DNA of 64,000 bases from Aliivibrio sp. S4MY1 (GCF_028765545.1 NZ_JARACP010000010.1:124001-188000); one strand, 5' to 3'. Shown: positions 29,092 to 37,760, counted from the first letter of the stretch. A program made the numbers and translations. Notes: generated by a model from the letters alone, not told the origin.

Positions 29092-29415
29092 TTATTTATT
29101 TTGCAATGCGCGGTGGATCTCAATTAACTCTTGAATCATTTCTTTAGCAAGCATTGAGGTCATAATATGGTCTTGTGCATGTACCATAATTAAATTAACA
29201 GGCACTTTTCCTTCACCTTCGTCCAAACCAATGAGTTGTGTTTGTACATCATGTGCTCTTTTTGAAGCTTCTGCAGATTGTTTTAAAAGTTCATCAACTT
29301 TATCCCACTCTCCAGATTTTGCTGCTCGTAACGCTTCCATTGCACATGACTTAGATTCACCTGCATTAATAATTAATTCCATTACTGTGGTTTCTAACTC
29401 TTCACCTACTAGCAT
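29092..29415 (-). CDS. PTS lactose/cellobiose-type EIIA
   Basis: A 107-residue trimeric EIIA of the lactose/cellobiose/chitobiose PTS family. It receives phosphate from HPr on a histidine, here His79 in NLIMVHAQDHIMTS, the conserved motif. NAGESKSCAMEALRAAKSGE is the typical first helix. With the IIB and IIC genes 2.5-4 kb upstream it completes the transporter. It lies 11 bases after the ROK kinase gene. Confidence 0.94.
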   Translation of the reverse strand: MLVGEELETTVMELIINAGESKSCAMEALRAAKSGEWDKVDELLKQSAEASKRAHDVQTQLIGLDEGEGKVPVNLIMVHAQDHIMTSMLAKEMIQELIEIHRALQNK

Positions 29416-29426
29416 ATTTTTTATTC

Positions 29427-30362
29427 CTATCTACATTTATTCTGCATTATTAAAAAGTGATATACTGCTCCGATTAATCCACTGTCATTATTGAAAGTGC
29501 TTTTTTCAATCGAAACTAACTCTTTAACATTAAAATTATTAATTGAACCTTGACTTTTAATAATTTGATTAAATTTATCTTCAATATTAAAGATTAAATC
29601 TTCTCGGCTACTTATTGCTCCACCAATGATTATTTTTTCTGGATTTAAAATAAAGGTAAGATTATATAAACCAATAGCAATATTATTATAAAAATCATCA
29701 ATTACTTTTATTGCAATGTCATCACCTTTTGATGCTAGACCAAAAATATCTTTTCCTGATAAATTATCAATACTATTAATATTTTTTAAATTCGAATAAC
29801 GACGTCTTAGTCCTTCTCTGACTGAGGCAGTAAAACTCATACTTGCTGTTGCTTTATCTTCAATATCAAATACGTTTTTTGTAAACATATAACCAAATTC
29901 TCCTGCCATAAAGCCATGACCTCGAACCATTTGGTTATTGATATAAATAGCGCCACCGATTCCAGTGCCTATCGTAATACAGATAAAATTCTCAACATTT
30001 TGTGCTTTTCCGCGCCATTTTTCAGCAAGGGCTACGCAATTAACATCATTCTCTAACTCAACAGGTAACGATAATCTTTTACTCAGTTCATCTTTAAACT
30101 GAAAGCCGTAAAAATCATCGATTGCTCCACCAGTTTTCAAATACCCTGTATTTACATCAACAAATCCAGGAAGAGAGAAAGCCGCACCATCAAACGTATA
30201 CTTTTTTGACCACTGATCTTTTATATCGACAAGTGTGGCAATGATTTTTTCTCCACAAGTTTCAGTTTTCACTTTTCCTTGTTCAAGGACTTGTCCCTGT
30301 TCATTTAACACGCCAAACTTTATGTCTGTTCCACCAATATCAAACGAAATATACGTTGCCAT
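29427..30362 (-). CDS. ROK-family sugar kinase, beta-glucoside kinase-like
   Basis: A 311-residue kinase of the ROK family with the ATP phosphate motif FDIGGTDIKFG (residues 7-17) and ICITIGTGIGGAIYI near 130. The region RGHGFMAGEFGYMF aligns with the place where many ROK proteins carry the zinc motif CxCGxxGCxE, but those cysteines are absent. Klebsiella BglK, a beta-glucoside kinase of this family, is the nearest functional model I know. It may phosphorylate free glucose or an unphosphorylated disaccharide. It is between the GH1 gene and the IIA gene. Confidence 0.85.
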   Translation of the reverse strand: MATYISFDIGGTDIKFGVLNEQGQVLEQGKVKTETCGEKIIATLVDIKDQWSKKYTFDGAAFSLPGFVDVNTGYLKTGGAIDDFYGFQFKDELSKRLSLPVELENDVNCVALAEKWRGKAQNVENFICITIGTGIGGAIYINNQMVRGHGFMAGEFGYMFTKNVFDIEDKATASMSFTASVREGLRRRYSNLKNINSIDNLSGKDIFGLASKGDDIAIKVIDDFYNNIAIGLYNLTFILNPEKIIIGGAISSREDLIFNIEDKFNQIIKSQGSINNFNVKELVSIEKSTFNNDSGLIGAVYHFLIMQNKCR

Positions 30363-30388
30363 AATACGAACTTCTCCCTTTATTTCAG

Positions 30389-31798
30389 TTAAATATTTTC
30401 ACCACGAGTAGCGATAACGTCTTTAAACCAATGGAACGACGCTTTTTTCTTACGTGCTAATCCATTTTGATGATCGACGTAAATAAAGCCATATTGTTTT
30501 TTATAGCCATTTAACCAGCTCAATAAATCAATCGCAGACCAAGCGTAATATCCTTTGATATGTACTCCACGACGAACCGCTTCTTTTACTGCACCTAGAT
30601 GATCTTTGATAAAGTTAATTCGCGGAATATCACACACTTCGCCATCAATAATCGGGTCTTCATCACCTAAGCCATTTTCCGTAATGTACAGTTTGATCTG
30701 ACCATAATGCTCTTTGATCATTTCAAGCCCAGCAACAAAGCCTTCTGGTGAAATTTCCCAATCCCATTTTGTGTATTTTTTATCGTCCATTTTTACTGTG
30801 CGATACACATTATCGTAGCTAGGATTCCCAGGAGATCCTGTTGAGTTTTCGCGAGTAATCGTTCGAGACGCCATACTACCTTCAATTTTTTCAACACGTT
30901 GTGGTTGGTAGTAATTCAGCCCCATAAAGTCATTCAAAGGCGCAGCTTCAAAAATAGTTTGTAGCTCTTCATCTGTCCAATCAGGTAGGTTACCTTCTTC
31001 TTGCAGTTGTTTAACCACGTATTCAGGGTACTTACCTAATAGAATAGGATCATAAAACCAGTTCATACTAAATTGATTTGCGTGCATTGCGGCAAAGTGA
31101 CTCGCCTCTGAGTCATTAACACCAAATGCAGGGCTAAATACATGACTCAAGCCAATCTCACCAAACTGATTCAGTTTTTTATACTCAATCACCGCCTTAG
31201 CGTGTGCATAAAATACATTATGCGTTGCTTGGAAATATTTCTTAGGATCATTTTGGATACCCGGTGGGTGTGCGCCAGCCATGTAGCCTAATGCACAGAA
31301 CACAACGGTTTCATTGAAGGTAATGAAATGTTTAACACGATCTCCAAATTCATTAAAACATAACTTTGCAAATTCAACATACGCATCACAGGTGGCTTTA
31401 TTTAACCATGAACCTTCTTTTTCTAACGTAAGAGGTAGATCCCAGTGATATAAGGTAACAAAAGGAACGATGCCATATTTCAAGCATTCATCAATGACGT
31501 TATTGTAAAAGTCGATTCCTTTTTGATTAATCTCTCCGGTACCATTTGGAAAAATACGAGCCCAAGAGATTGAGAAACGGTAAGACTCCAATCCCATTTC
31601 AGCCATTAATGCGATGTCTTCTTTATAACGATTGTAATGATCAATTGCGACATCACCATTAGTCCCTTCGAACGTTTTTCCTGGAATTTTAGTAAACTCA
31701 TCCCAATTTGTTGGGCCTTTTCCGTCTTGATCCCATGCGCCTTCTATTTGGTAAGAAGCGGTTGCGGCGCCTAATAAAAAATCATTTGCAAATTTCAT
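30389..31798 (-). CDS. Family 1 6-phospho-beta-glucosidase
   Basis: A 469-residue GH1 enzyme that hydrolyses the phosphorylated disaccharide delivered by the PTS. The acid/base is Glu163 (TFNETVV) and the nucleophile Glu374 (YITENGLG). Ser427, Lys434 and Tyr436 in SWLNGYKKQYGF match the 6-phosphate-binding Ser-Lys-Tyr triad of phospho-glycosidases, which separates it from plain beta-glucosidases. The ATG at 31798 follows AGGA by 7 bases; the frame is open 14 codons more. The exact sugar (cellobiose, salicin-like or other beta-glucoside) is not decided by sequence. Confidence 0.94.
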   Translation of the reverse strand: MKFANDFLLGAATASYQIEGAWDQDGKGPTNWDEFTKIPGKTFEGTNGDVAIDHYNRYKEDIALMAEMGLESYRFSISWARIFPNGTGEINQKGIDFYNNVIDECLKYGIVPFVTLYHWDLPLTLEKEGSWLNKATCDAYVEFAKLCFNEFGDRVKHFITFNETVVFCALGYMAGAHPPGIQNDPKKYFQATHNVFYAHAKAVIEYKKLNQFGEIGLSHVFSPAFGVNDSEASHFAAMHANQFSMNWFYDPILLGKYPEYVVKQLQEEGNLPDWTDEELQTIFEAAPLNDFMGLNYYQPQRVEKIEGSMASRTITRENSTGSPGNPSYDNVYRTVKMDDKKYTKWDWEISPEGFVAGLEMIKEHYGQIKLYITENGLGDEDPIIDGEVCDIPRINFIKDHLGAVKEAVRRGVHIKGYYAWSAIDLLSWLNGYKKQYGFIYVDHQNGLARKKKASFHWFKDVIATRGENI

Positions 31799-31884
31799 CT
31801 CGAATTCCTGCTCTACTGCTGCTAACAAATCGATAGCCAACTGATGTTTGTATTGACCTAAGTCTTCTTAGGCCTAGAATATGA

Positions 31885-32190
31885 TTAACCTAAAAGTACT
31901 AATGCACCTTTAAGGATCTTGTCACCTTTCATCATGCCGTAATCCATCATGTCGATGACTTCTACTTTCTTATTTACTTCGTCAGCCAATTTCTGAAGCT
32001 CATCTTTCTTAAAGCGGATTTGTGGCCCTAGTAGAAATAAATCATATTCTGCTAAATAATCTTGAATTGTCTCAACACCATGGGCTTCAATATGAATCTC
32101 CAACCCCTGCAGTTCCGCCGATTCTCGCATTTTTTTAACAACCATTGATGTAGACATGCCCGCTGCGCATAGTAGTAAAATCTTTTTCAT
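31885..32190 (-). CDS. PTS lactose/cellobiose-type EIIB
   Basis: A 101-residue EIIB subunit. The phosphorylated cysteine is Cys8 in ILLLCAAGMSTSMVVKKM, the signature of the cellobiose/chitobiose IIB family. It passes phosphate from IIA to the sugar in IIC. It follows the IIC gene by 32 bases and precedes the GH1 gene. Confidence 0.95.
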   Translation of the reverse strand: MKKILLLCAAGMSTSMVVKKMRESAELQGLEIHIEAHGVETIQDYLAEYDLFLLGPQIRFKKDELQKLADEVNKKVEVIDMMDYGMMKGDKILKGALVLLG

Positions 32191-32222
32191 AATAACCTCG
32201 ATAATAATCTAATAAATTTCAA

Positions 32223-33593
32223 TTAAGCTGTTGCTGTCGTTGTTACAGATTCTGTTTCAGGCACTGCTGATTTCGCTTCTTCTTGCGCCGTTAATTTGTC
32301 TAGATATTTAAAGAATGGGAAGTACACACATAACGTCATACAGAAGACTGCAACCTGTAATACTGCGGCACTCCATCCTCCAACAATAAATCCACTCAAT
32401 ACCATTGGTGTTGTCCATGGCACTTGAACTGCCGTGAATGGTCCAACAAATCCCATATTAATTGAGGTATAAACCATAATTGCAGACAGCACTGGTGCAG
32501 TAACAAATGGAATGAACATAATTGGGTTAAAGATGATTGGTGTTGCAAAAATTACAGGCTCATTGATATTAAAGATGCCTGGAATAAAAGAGAGACGACC
32601 TAGCTGCTTAAACTGAACAGAGCGGGCAAATAGCACCATGCAACACACTAAGCCAAACGTTAGACCTGAACCACCAACAGTAATAAATTGGTCAACAAAT
32701 TGGTTGGTCACTATCTTTCCATTCTCACCAGCAATAAGTGCTTCGCCTGCATTCACTATAGATTGATTATGAAGTGCATTGGCTGTAACGATAGGTCCCA
32801 TGATACCCATAACAATGACTGGTCCATGGACACCACACCACCAAAGTAAAGAGATAAGTAAAGCAATACCTACTGCACCAAAGAATGAATCAGACATGCT
32901 CTGTAACGGTGTTTGAATAATATGGTAAATGGTTTCAATAAAGGTTCTTTCGAACACCACTTCAAAGAATATGTACGTTAAGAAAGCAAGCGTGATAATA
33001 ATAAAACCAGGAATCAATGATTTAAAGGCGTTAGATACACCTTCTGGCACGCTATCTGGTAGTTTTATAACCCAGTTACGGTTAAAGGCCATTGAATAAA
33101 TCATGCCAACAACTAAACCAATAACAATAGCTGCAATCATGCCTTTACCACCTAGGAAGGCTTTTGGTATCACACCACCTATATGCGTCACACCATCAGG
33201 AGCAACAACAAAAGCGTTCATTACAATAAGAAGAGACACAATGGCTAATACCCCCGCATTTACGCCATTGTGCCCTTCATATTTAACGTAAGTGTAAGCG
33301 ATACCAAAAGCACCAATTAGAGCCAAAATATCGAATGTTGCACCTACCACTTGAAATAATGGTGTTGACCAATTAGCACCGAAAATACCAGCCATGAATT
33401 CGCCGTAGCCATCGATAGGTACAAACGCAAGTAATAAAAATACTGAGCCAATAATGGTCAGTGGCATAGTCAACATGAAGCCTTCTTTAATGGCTACAAT
33501 TGGTTTTGAATTAACTACCTTTAAGAGCTTAGGAAGGATTTTGTTTACCTTATCCATTATTGTGCTTTGCATAGTTGCCGCTTGCGTACTCAT
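32223..33593 (-). CDS. PTS lactose/cellobiose-type EIIC permease
   Basis: A 456-residue integral membrane permease, the sugar channel of the system. It has about ten hydrophobic segments, the PTS_EIIC block GGSGLTFGLV and FNINEPVIFATPIIFNP, a motif conserved in CelB/ChbC permeases. The Thr/Ala/Glu-rich C-terminal tail is cytoplasmic. It is the first gene of the operon; the two LacI-type operators lie 55-81 bases upstream of its start. Confidence 0.94.
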   Translation of the reverse strand: MSTQAATMQSTIMDKVNKILPKLLKVVNSKPIVAIKEGFMLTMPLTIIGSVFLLLAFVPIDGYGEFMAGIFGANWSTPLFQVVGATFDILALIGAFGIAYTYVKYEGHNGVNAGVLAIVSLLIVMNAFVVAPDGVTHIGGVIPKAFLGGKGMIAAIVIGLVVGMIYSMAFNRNWVIKLPDSVPEGVSNAFKSLIPGFIIITLAFLTYIFFEVVFERTFIETIYHIIQTPLQSMSDSFFGAVGIALLISLLWWCGVHGPVIVMGIMGPIVTANALHNQSIVNAGEALIAGENGKIVTNQFVDQFITVGGSGLTFGLVCCMVLFARSVQFKQLGRLSFIPGIFNINEPVIFATPIIFNPIMFIPFVTAPVLSAIMVYTSINMGFVGPFTAVQVPWTTPMVLSGFIVGGWSAAVLQVAVFCMTLCVYFPFFKYLDKLTAQEEAKSAVPETESVTTTATA

Positions 33594-33647
33594 TTTTCAC
33601 CCCTGAATTGAATTTTAAACATGCGAATTAAATTAACTTGAAATCAA

Positions 33648-33674
33648 TGTAACCGGTTTCAGTAACCGGTTACA
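33648..33674 (-). promoter_or_regulatory. Twin LacI-type operators before the PTS operon
   Basis: TGTAACCGGTTTCA (33648-33661) and AGTAACCGGTTACA (33661-33674) are two 14-base palindromic boxes sharing one base, each with the core AACCGGTT and its central CG, as expected for LacI/GalR proteins. They are the natural target of the operon's regulator. No other AACCGGTT box was seen in the window's non-coding regions, including the gap before the porin gene. Confidence 0.8.
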
Positions 33675-33730
33675 TTACATTATTGAACAAATTTGATTCA
33701 ACTCACGAATATTAATCATTTACAGGTTAA

Positions 33731-33752
33731 AAATGTGATCTCGATGATTTGA
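33731..33752. promoter_or_regulatory. Candidate CRP site upstream of PTS operon
   Basis: AAATGTGATCTCGATGATTT (33731-33750) has a perfect left half of the CRP consensus (AAATGTGATCT) and a poor right half. It lies about 60 bases upstream of the twin operators. Catabolite activation of a PTS operon would make sense. Confidence 0.4.
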
Positions 33753-33854
33753 TGTTTTTTTATACGAAAGGGCTTGCTTGAAGTAATGTAAATCTAACGA
33801 ATAGAGAGTCCGATAATTCTTCGTATTTGGGATGGAAACTTAGATAGTTGAGGT

Positions 33855-34213
33855 AAAAAAGAAAAACCCCATTAAACTCTCGTCTAATGGGGCCATAACT
33901 CTACTCGCAGCAGTCCAGCTACTCATGGTGCTCCGTGTATCAAATCCTTGATAGTATGCTGAAATCCGTCAGCTTATCCTTTCATCGCTATCCTAGCGGT
34001 GTCCTTTACATCATCCTGATGCTTATCCTTCCTCTATCCTAGAGGTATCCACTGTCTTTCCTTAGTAGCAACCATCCTAGCTACTATTGAATCCATTCAA
34101 TGTCCAATTTTGCTTTCCATGCCGATTACTCATCCTAAGTAACCGAGTGCCTTATCCTAAAGCATACCAAATCCTTGGCTAGTTCCTGTTCCGTGTCAGC
34201 ATCCTTCCGACAC
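33855..34213 (-). ncRNA. csrB: CsrB-family regulatory RNA
   Basis: About 360 nt without protein-coding capacity. On the minus strand I count about 23 GGA triplets, 14 of them AGGA, many in the loops of short hairpins: CCTCT-AGGA-TAGAGG, CGCT-AGGA-TAGCG, TATCA-AGGA-TTTGATA, CATC-AGGA-TGATG, AGTAGC-TAGGATGGTT-GCTACT, TTACT-TAGGATG-AGTAA, and GTGTC/GACAC at the 5' end. This is the hallmark of RNAs that sequester the translational regulator CsrA. It ends in a terminator, CCCCATTA/TAATGGGG followed by TTTTTCTTTTTT (33854-33892). The 5' end is placed from the promoter. V. fischeri is known to have two CsrB RNAs; which one this is cannot be told here. Confidence 0.92.
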
Positions 34214-34218
34214 CAATA

Positions 34219-34246
34219 AGATTACGCTTTTGACTTTTTTGAACAA
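34219..34246 (-). promoter_or_regulatory. Predicted csrB promoter
   Basis: On the minus strand TTGTTC (34241-34246), a 16-base spacer and TAATCT (34219-34224) precede the first GGA hairpin by about 10 bases, which places the start near 34213. Confidence 0.6.
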
Positions 34247-34380
34247 TGGTCTAGCAGCACTTTTTTTATCTGTTTCTCATTACAATATGCAAAGAAAATA
34301 TCAATTATCTATAAAAACATAAACTTAAATAAATAAAAGGACATATTTACGATAAAGAAAACGATATTTCTCATCCCTTA

Positions 34381-34398
34381 AGTGAGAGATCTCGCACA
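34381..34398. promoter_or_regulatory. UvrY/VarA (GacA)-type binding site upstream of csrB
   Basis: AGTGAGAGATCTCGCACA matches 15 of 18 bases of the E. coli UvrY box TGTGAGAGATCTCTTACA as I remember it. It lies about 175 bases before the predicted csrB start, close to the distance known for E. coli csrB. The response regulator is called VarA or GacA in vibrios. Confidence 0.78.
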
Positions 34399-34444
34399 CT
34401 CTCATTCCCATTTTTCTATTCATCTTTAAAACCCACTATTTAAA

Positions 34445-34466
34445 TAGAGAGATCTAGATCACGTAT
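34445..34466. promoter_or_regulatory. Candidate CRP site between csrB and the 34533 gene
   Basis: The 12-base core GATCTAGATCAC (34451-34462) is identical to the centre of the CRP consensus, and 16 of 22 positions match overall. The left TGTGA half is poor (AGAGA). It could act on csrB, on the divergent gene, or on neither. Confidence 0.42.
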
Positions 34467-34532
34467 TTATTCTTATAGTAGAAGTGTACATCTTTAGTTA
34501 TTATGGACTCAGATGAAATATAGGACGTCACA

Positions 34533-34802
34533 ATGAAAAACGTAACGGATGAACTGCAAAAGATATTGCAAGATTTAACTGATGAAGGAAAAAAGCCGAC
34601 AACGGCTCTTGTTCGCTCACGATTGACTACTCAAGTACCAATGCCAGCCATTATTACTGCAGTTAAATCTTTTAAATCCACTTCAAGCATTCCTAAGATT
34701 GAAGTCAAAGACACCCCATTAACAGCAGATGAACGTATTGCTCAACTTGAACTTCAAGTAAAAGAGTTATCGCAACGTTTAGCCGCTCTGGAGAATAAAT
34801 AA
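34533..34802 (+). CDS. Small conserved hypothetical protein with C-terminal coiled coil
   Basis: An 89-residue protein I do not recognise by name. Residues 1-50 look like a small helical, winged-helix-like domain ([20 protein letters not shown] resembles the first helices of replication or KfrA-type DNA-binding domains). Residues 63-89 form a heptad-rich coiled coil ([20 protein letters not shown]). The ATG at 34533 has AGGA 9 bases upstream. Its stop codon overlaps the yaiI start as TAATG, so the two are translationally coupled. A DNA-binding role is a weak inference. Confidence 0.8.
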   Translation: MKNVTDELQKILQDLTDEGKKPTTALVRSRLTTQVPMPAIITAVKSFKSTSSIPKIEVKDTPLTADERIAQLELQVKELSQRLAALENK

Positions 34803-35251
34803 TGCAAATTTGGGTAGATGCTGATGCATGTCCTAAAGTCGTCAAAGAAGTACTTTGTCGCGCCGCTACACGTACTGGTATTCAACTGACTTTTGTTGCT
34901 AACCATTACATCCCTGTACCAACTGCTTTAAATATTAAATCAATCCAAGTTGAATCTGGTTTTGATGTGGCTGATGATGAAATTGTAAGACGCTCGGAAG
35001 CAGGTGACTTGGTGATCAGTGGTGATATTCCCCTGGCAGCAGAGTTAATAGCTAAGAAAGTGCAAGTATTAAACCCTCGTGGTGAGCTTTATACAGAAGC
35101 AACCATTAAAGCACGCTTGAACATTCGTGACTTTATGGAGACCATGCGTGCCAGTGGTATTCAAACTGGTGGTCCTGCTGCTCTATCGCAAACCGACCGA
35201 CGTGAATTTGCCAATCAATTGGATCGCATTCTTGCTAAGTTTAAAAAATAA
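34802..35251 (+). CDS. yaiI: YaiI/YqxD family (UPF0178) protein
   Basis: A 149-residue protein of the UPF0178 family, whose biochemical role is not established; the fold is related to PIN or NYN-type nucleases. It starts [22 protein letters not shown], with the family motif VDADACP at residues 4-10. DDEIV and [11 protein letters not shown] supply more conserved acidic residues, which would suit metal binding. It is coupled to the gene upstream and followed by a bidirectional terminator. Confidence 0.92.
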   Translation: MQIWVDADACPKVVKEVLCRAATRTGIQLTFVANHYIPVPTALNIKSIQVESGFDVADDEIVRRSEAGDLVISGDIPLAAELIAKKVQVLNPRGELYTEATIKARLNIRDFMETMRASGIQTGGPAALSQTDRREFANQLDRILAKFKK

Positions 35252-35280
35252 ATCGCTAAAAAATAGAAAGTTAAAAATAA

Positions 35281-35316
35281 AAAATGGGAGCTCATAACAA
35301 GCTCCCATTTTTTATC
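35281..35316. terminator. Bidirectional terminator between yaiI and DUF2310 gene
   Basis: AAAATGGGAGCT (35281-35292) pairs with AGCTCCCATTTT (35300-35311), 12 bp with a 7-base loop, flanked by A-runs and T-runs on the respective sides. It serves the convergent genes on both strands. Confidence 0.9.
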
Positions 35317-35336
35317 GGTATAACAGCTGATTAATA

Positions 35337-36110
35337 TCAGTCTTTAAAATCCCAAGACAGGTTACTAACTAATCGACACTCATCGCATTTAAAATCAAAT
35401 ACTTCATGGATAGGCTCTGCTAACGCCCAATCACCATCACATACTGGACATTTACGCGCTTGTTCTTTTTCTTTGCTTTCACCAGCAACACGGTAAATAT
35501 ATAAGTAAGTTGGGATGCCACTAACCACAGCCATACGACGACATAGATCCCAACCACGCTTAAATAAATGACTTTTACTTGAACTAATTTCATGTAAAGA
35601 CGGATGCTCAACAACAGAACCATTCATTTGCAATTGATCACAAGCACTCCAATCTTCCTGCCATTTAATAAACTGTTTTTGATCGCCGTTAGCAACAGCA
35701 GGTAAACGATAAAGAGGGATTGGCTGAAATGTCTCACCATGACGGATCGGAGAACAGGTATGTAAGTGGCTGGTATAAAGAATTTGCCAACTTACTTTTT
35801 CACTCTCATCACTCGGATCAGAATTCATATCTTGACCAACAATCTTAACTTTAGGTTGCAGCAACCCAAATTCACTTAATTGTTTAAATGCCAGTTTTAC
35901 TTGTGGACTATGATTATCAGGATGGAGTGAATCTTCTTCAGGGCAAACAACTCGAGCAACAAAGTTTGTTCCTTTCATAACAACGGGCAACTCACGACCA
36001 ATCACTTGTCCATTATAACGCAGACAATCTAAACAATAATTGATGGCCTTTTCTACTGCCGCCATAGAGGTATCGCAATAGACTTCAAAATCTAATTCAG
36101 TTACAAACAT
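35337..36110 (-). CDS. DUF2310 family zinc-ribbon protein
   Basis: A 257-residue protein resembling the DUF2310 family, with no established function. The C terminus has a zinc ribbon: CPVCDGDW and CDECRL (residues about 222-246). The N-terminal part (MFVTELDFEVYCDTSMAAVEKAINYCL) and the middle HLHTCSPIRHGETFQPIPLY are conserved-looking but carry no catalytic motif I know. It follows syd by 52 bases on the same strand. Confidence 0.85.
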   Translation of the reverse strand: MFVTELDFEVYCDTSMAAVEKAINYCLDCLRYNGQVIGRELPVVMKGTNFVARVVCPEEDSLHPDNHSPQVKLAFKQLSEFGLLQPKVKIVGQDMNSDPSDESEKVSWQILYTSHLHTCSPIRHGETFQPIPLYRLPAVANGDQKQFIKWQEDWSACDQLQMNGSVVEHPSLHEISSSKSHLFKRGWDLCRRMAVVSGIPTYLYIYRVAGESKEKEQARKCPVCDGDWALAEPIHEVFDFKCDECRLVSNLSWDFKD

Positions 36111-36162
36111 TAACGCTTCTTTCCTAACATCTTGGGGATTTTATCGATTTACTTAAATCAGT

Positions 36163-36711
36163 TTACTCAACGACAGGTTCCAGTTTTTCTAAAAACTCAA
36201 CCATCGTTGCTGCCAATACGGTTCTCTTTTTCGTTCCTACCGTATCTAGAATAATCTCACCCGTTTGATTGCAAATAGAGATCACTTCCATTTCATCATC
36301 GGTGACGGCAATAAATAATGTTGGGACTAATTTTAATCGGCGTTGCATCACAAGGTGACCTAGCATATTTCCTTGTAAGCGCTCTAAATCTTCATCACTC
36401 CATACTTGAAGTAATTCAATATTTATATCACCAAATTTAGCCATCATATCAGCACTGAATTGGGCACCATAAAAGGCATGAAAATCATCATGCAGATCAA
36501 GCTCAATACCTTGTTCGATATTAACTAAGCGAATACTTTCATCACGATTAACAGGCTGCCATGACACTTCTAAATCACGGGTTTCATCAATACAAGGAGA
36601 AGCTAATCCCACTAATTCTTCGTTCATCGGAAGGCTATTATGTTTTGATTTCCATGCTTCGACATAACGTTGACTAAAGTTAGCAAGCGCTTGCTCTACC
36701 GAAAGTGGCAT
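36163..36711 (-). CDS. syd: SecY-interacting protein Syd
   Basis: Syd is a peripheral cytoplasmic protein that binds SecY and is proposed to check the integrity of the SecYEG translocon. The 182-residue protein has the family segments FHAFYGAQFSADM, LLQVWSDEDLERLQGNMLGHL and FIAVTDDEMEVISICNQTGEI. It diverges from queF, the same neighbour as in E. coli. Confidence 0.95.
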   Translation of the reverse strand: MPLSVEQALANFSQRYVEAWKSKHNSLPMNEELVGLASPCIDETRDLEVSWQPVNRDESIRLVNIEQGIELDLHDDFHAFYGAQFSADMMAKFGDINIELLQVWSDEDLERLQGNMLGHLVMQRRLKLVPTLFIAVTDDEMEVISICNQTGEIILDTVGTKKRTVLAATMVEFLEKLEPVVE

Positions 36712-36818
36712 TCGATTCTCCTAATAAGGTAAAAATTAAAGTAAACTAAGCGATATTAAATGAATAATGACGATTTACTCCGTTATTCTTATTCTAATCT
36801 ACTTTTGGCATTTTCAAT

Positions 36819-37664
36819 ATGACTAAATACACCAACGCTGATGAGCTAAAATCTCTGACTCTTGGCCAAAAAACCGAATACAAACACAACTATGAACCTG
36901 AATTATTGCAAGCCGTTCCTCGTAGTTTAAACCGAGATGATCTTGATTTAGGTGATGAACTACCATTTCAGGGTTGTGACGTATGGACGCTTTATGAACT
37001 ATCTTGGCTAAACCAAAACGGTTTACCTCAAGTTGCCGTTGGTGATGTCACTCTGCCCGCAACCAGCCCTAACCTTGTTGAGTCAAAGTCCTTTAAGCTG
37101 TATTTAAATAGCTTTAATCAAACTAAATTTGCATCATGGGATGAGGTTACAAGCACCTTAATTAAAGACTTAAGTGCCTGTGCAGGCGGTGAGGTAAAGG
37201 TTAAGATCCATCCCGTTCAAGCTTATTCTCAACAGCCTATTGTTGATATGACTGGTGAATGTATAGATAACCAAGATATCGTTATTGATAACTATGAATT
37301 TGATGCTGAATATTTAGAATCAAGTACATCTGATGACGTTGTAGAAGAAACACTGCATAGTCATTTATTGAAGTCTAACTGTTTAATCACCAATCAACCG
37401 GATTGGGGCAGTGTTGAGATCAATTATACCGGAAATAAAATAGATCGTGAAAAACTGCTTCGTTATTTGATTTCGTTCCGTCAGCATAACGAGTTCCATG
37501 AACAATGTGTTGAGCGTATCTATACTGATATCATGAAATTCTGTAAGCCAAATTCGTTAACGGTATTTGCCCGTTATACTCGTCGTGGCGGTTTGGATAT
37601 TAACCCATTCCGTAGTTCGCATTTAGAAAAACCAGAGCACAACCTCCGTTTAGCTCGTCAATAA
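36819..37664 (+). CDS. queF: NADPH-dependent 7-cyano-7-deazaguanine reductase
   Basis: QueF reduces preQ0 to preQ1 in queuosine synthesis. The 281-residue protein is of the long bimodular type. The catalytic Cys188 and Asp195 are in [15 protein letters not shown], and the NADPH-binding motif is in the N-terminal half ([17 protein letters not shown]). C-terminal [17 protein letters not shown] is typical. The ATG at 36819 was taken. No preQ1 riboswitch was recognised in the 107 bases upstream. Confidence 0.97.
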   Translation: MTKYTNADELKSLTLGQKTEYKHNYEPELLQAVPRSLNRDDLDLGDELPFQGCDVWTLYELSWLNQNGLPQVAVGDVTLPATSPNLVESKSFKLYLNSFNQTKFASWDEVTSTLIKDLSACAGGEVKVKIHPVQAYSQQPIVDMTGECIDNQDIVIDNYEFDAEYLESSTSDDVVEETLHSHLLKSNCLITNQPDWGSVEINYTGNKIDREKLLRYLISFRQHNEFHEQCVERIYTDIMKFCKPNSLTVFARYTRRGGLDINPFRSSHLEKPEHNLRLARQ

Positions 37665-37678
37665 AAATAGCATTCAAT

Positions 37679-37710
37679 TTTGTCTACTAAGTCTATTCTT
37701 AGTAGACAAA
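37679..37710 (+). terminator. Hairpin after queF
   Basis: TTTGTCTACTAAG and CTTAGTAGACAAA form a 13-bp stem with a 6-base loop, 15 bases after the queF stop. No real U-tract follows (TTCCGC), so it may be a processing or stabilising hairpin. Confidence 0.55.
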
Positions 37711-37760
37711 TTCCGCTACATCGCTAGTATGTAACGGTTGCTTTTTAATGGAATATTTAC

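Noticed and set aside
36712-36818. preQ1 riboswitch before queF
   Set aside because: No C-rich pseudoknot element was recognised in this short gap.
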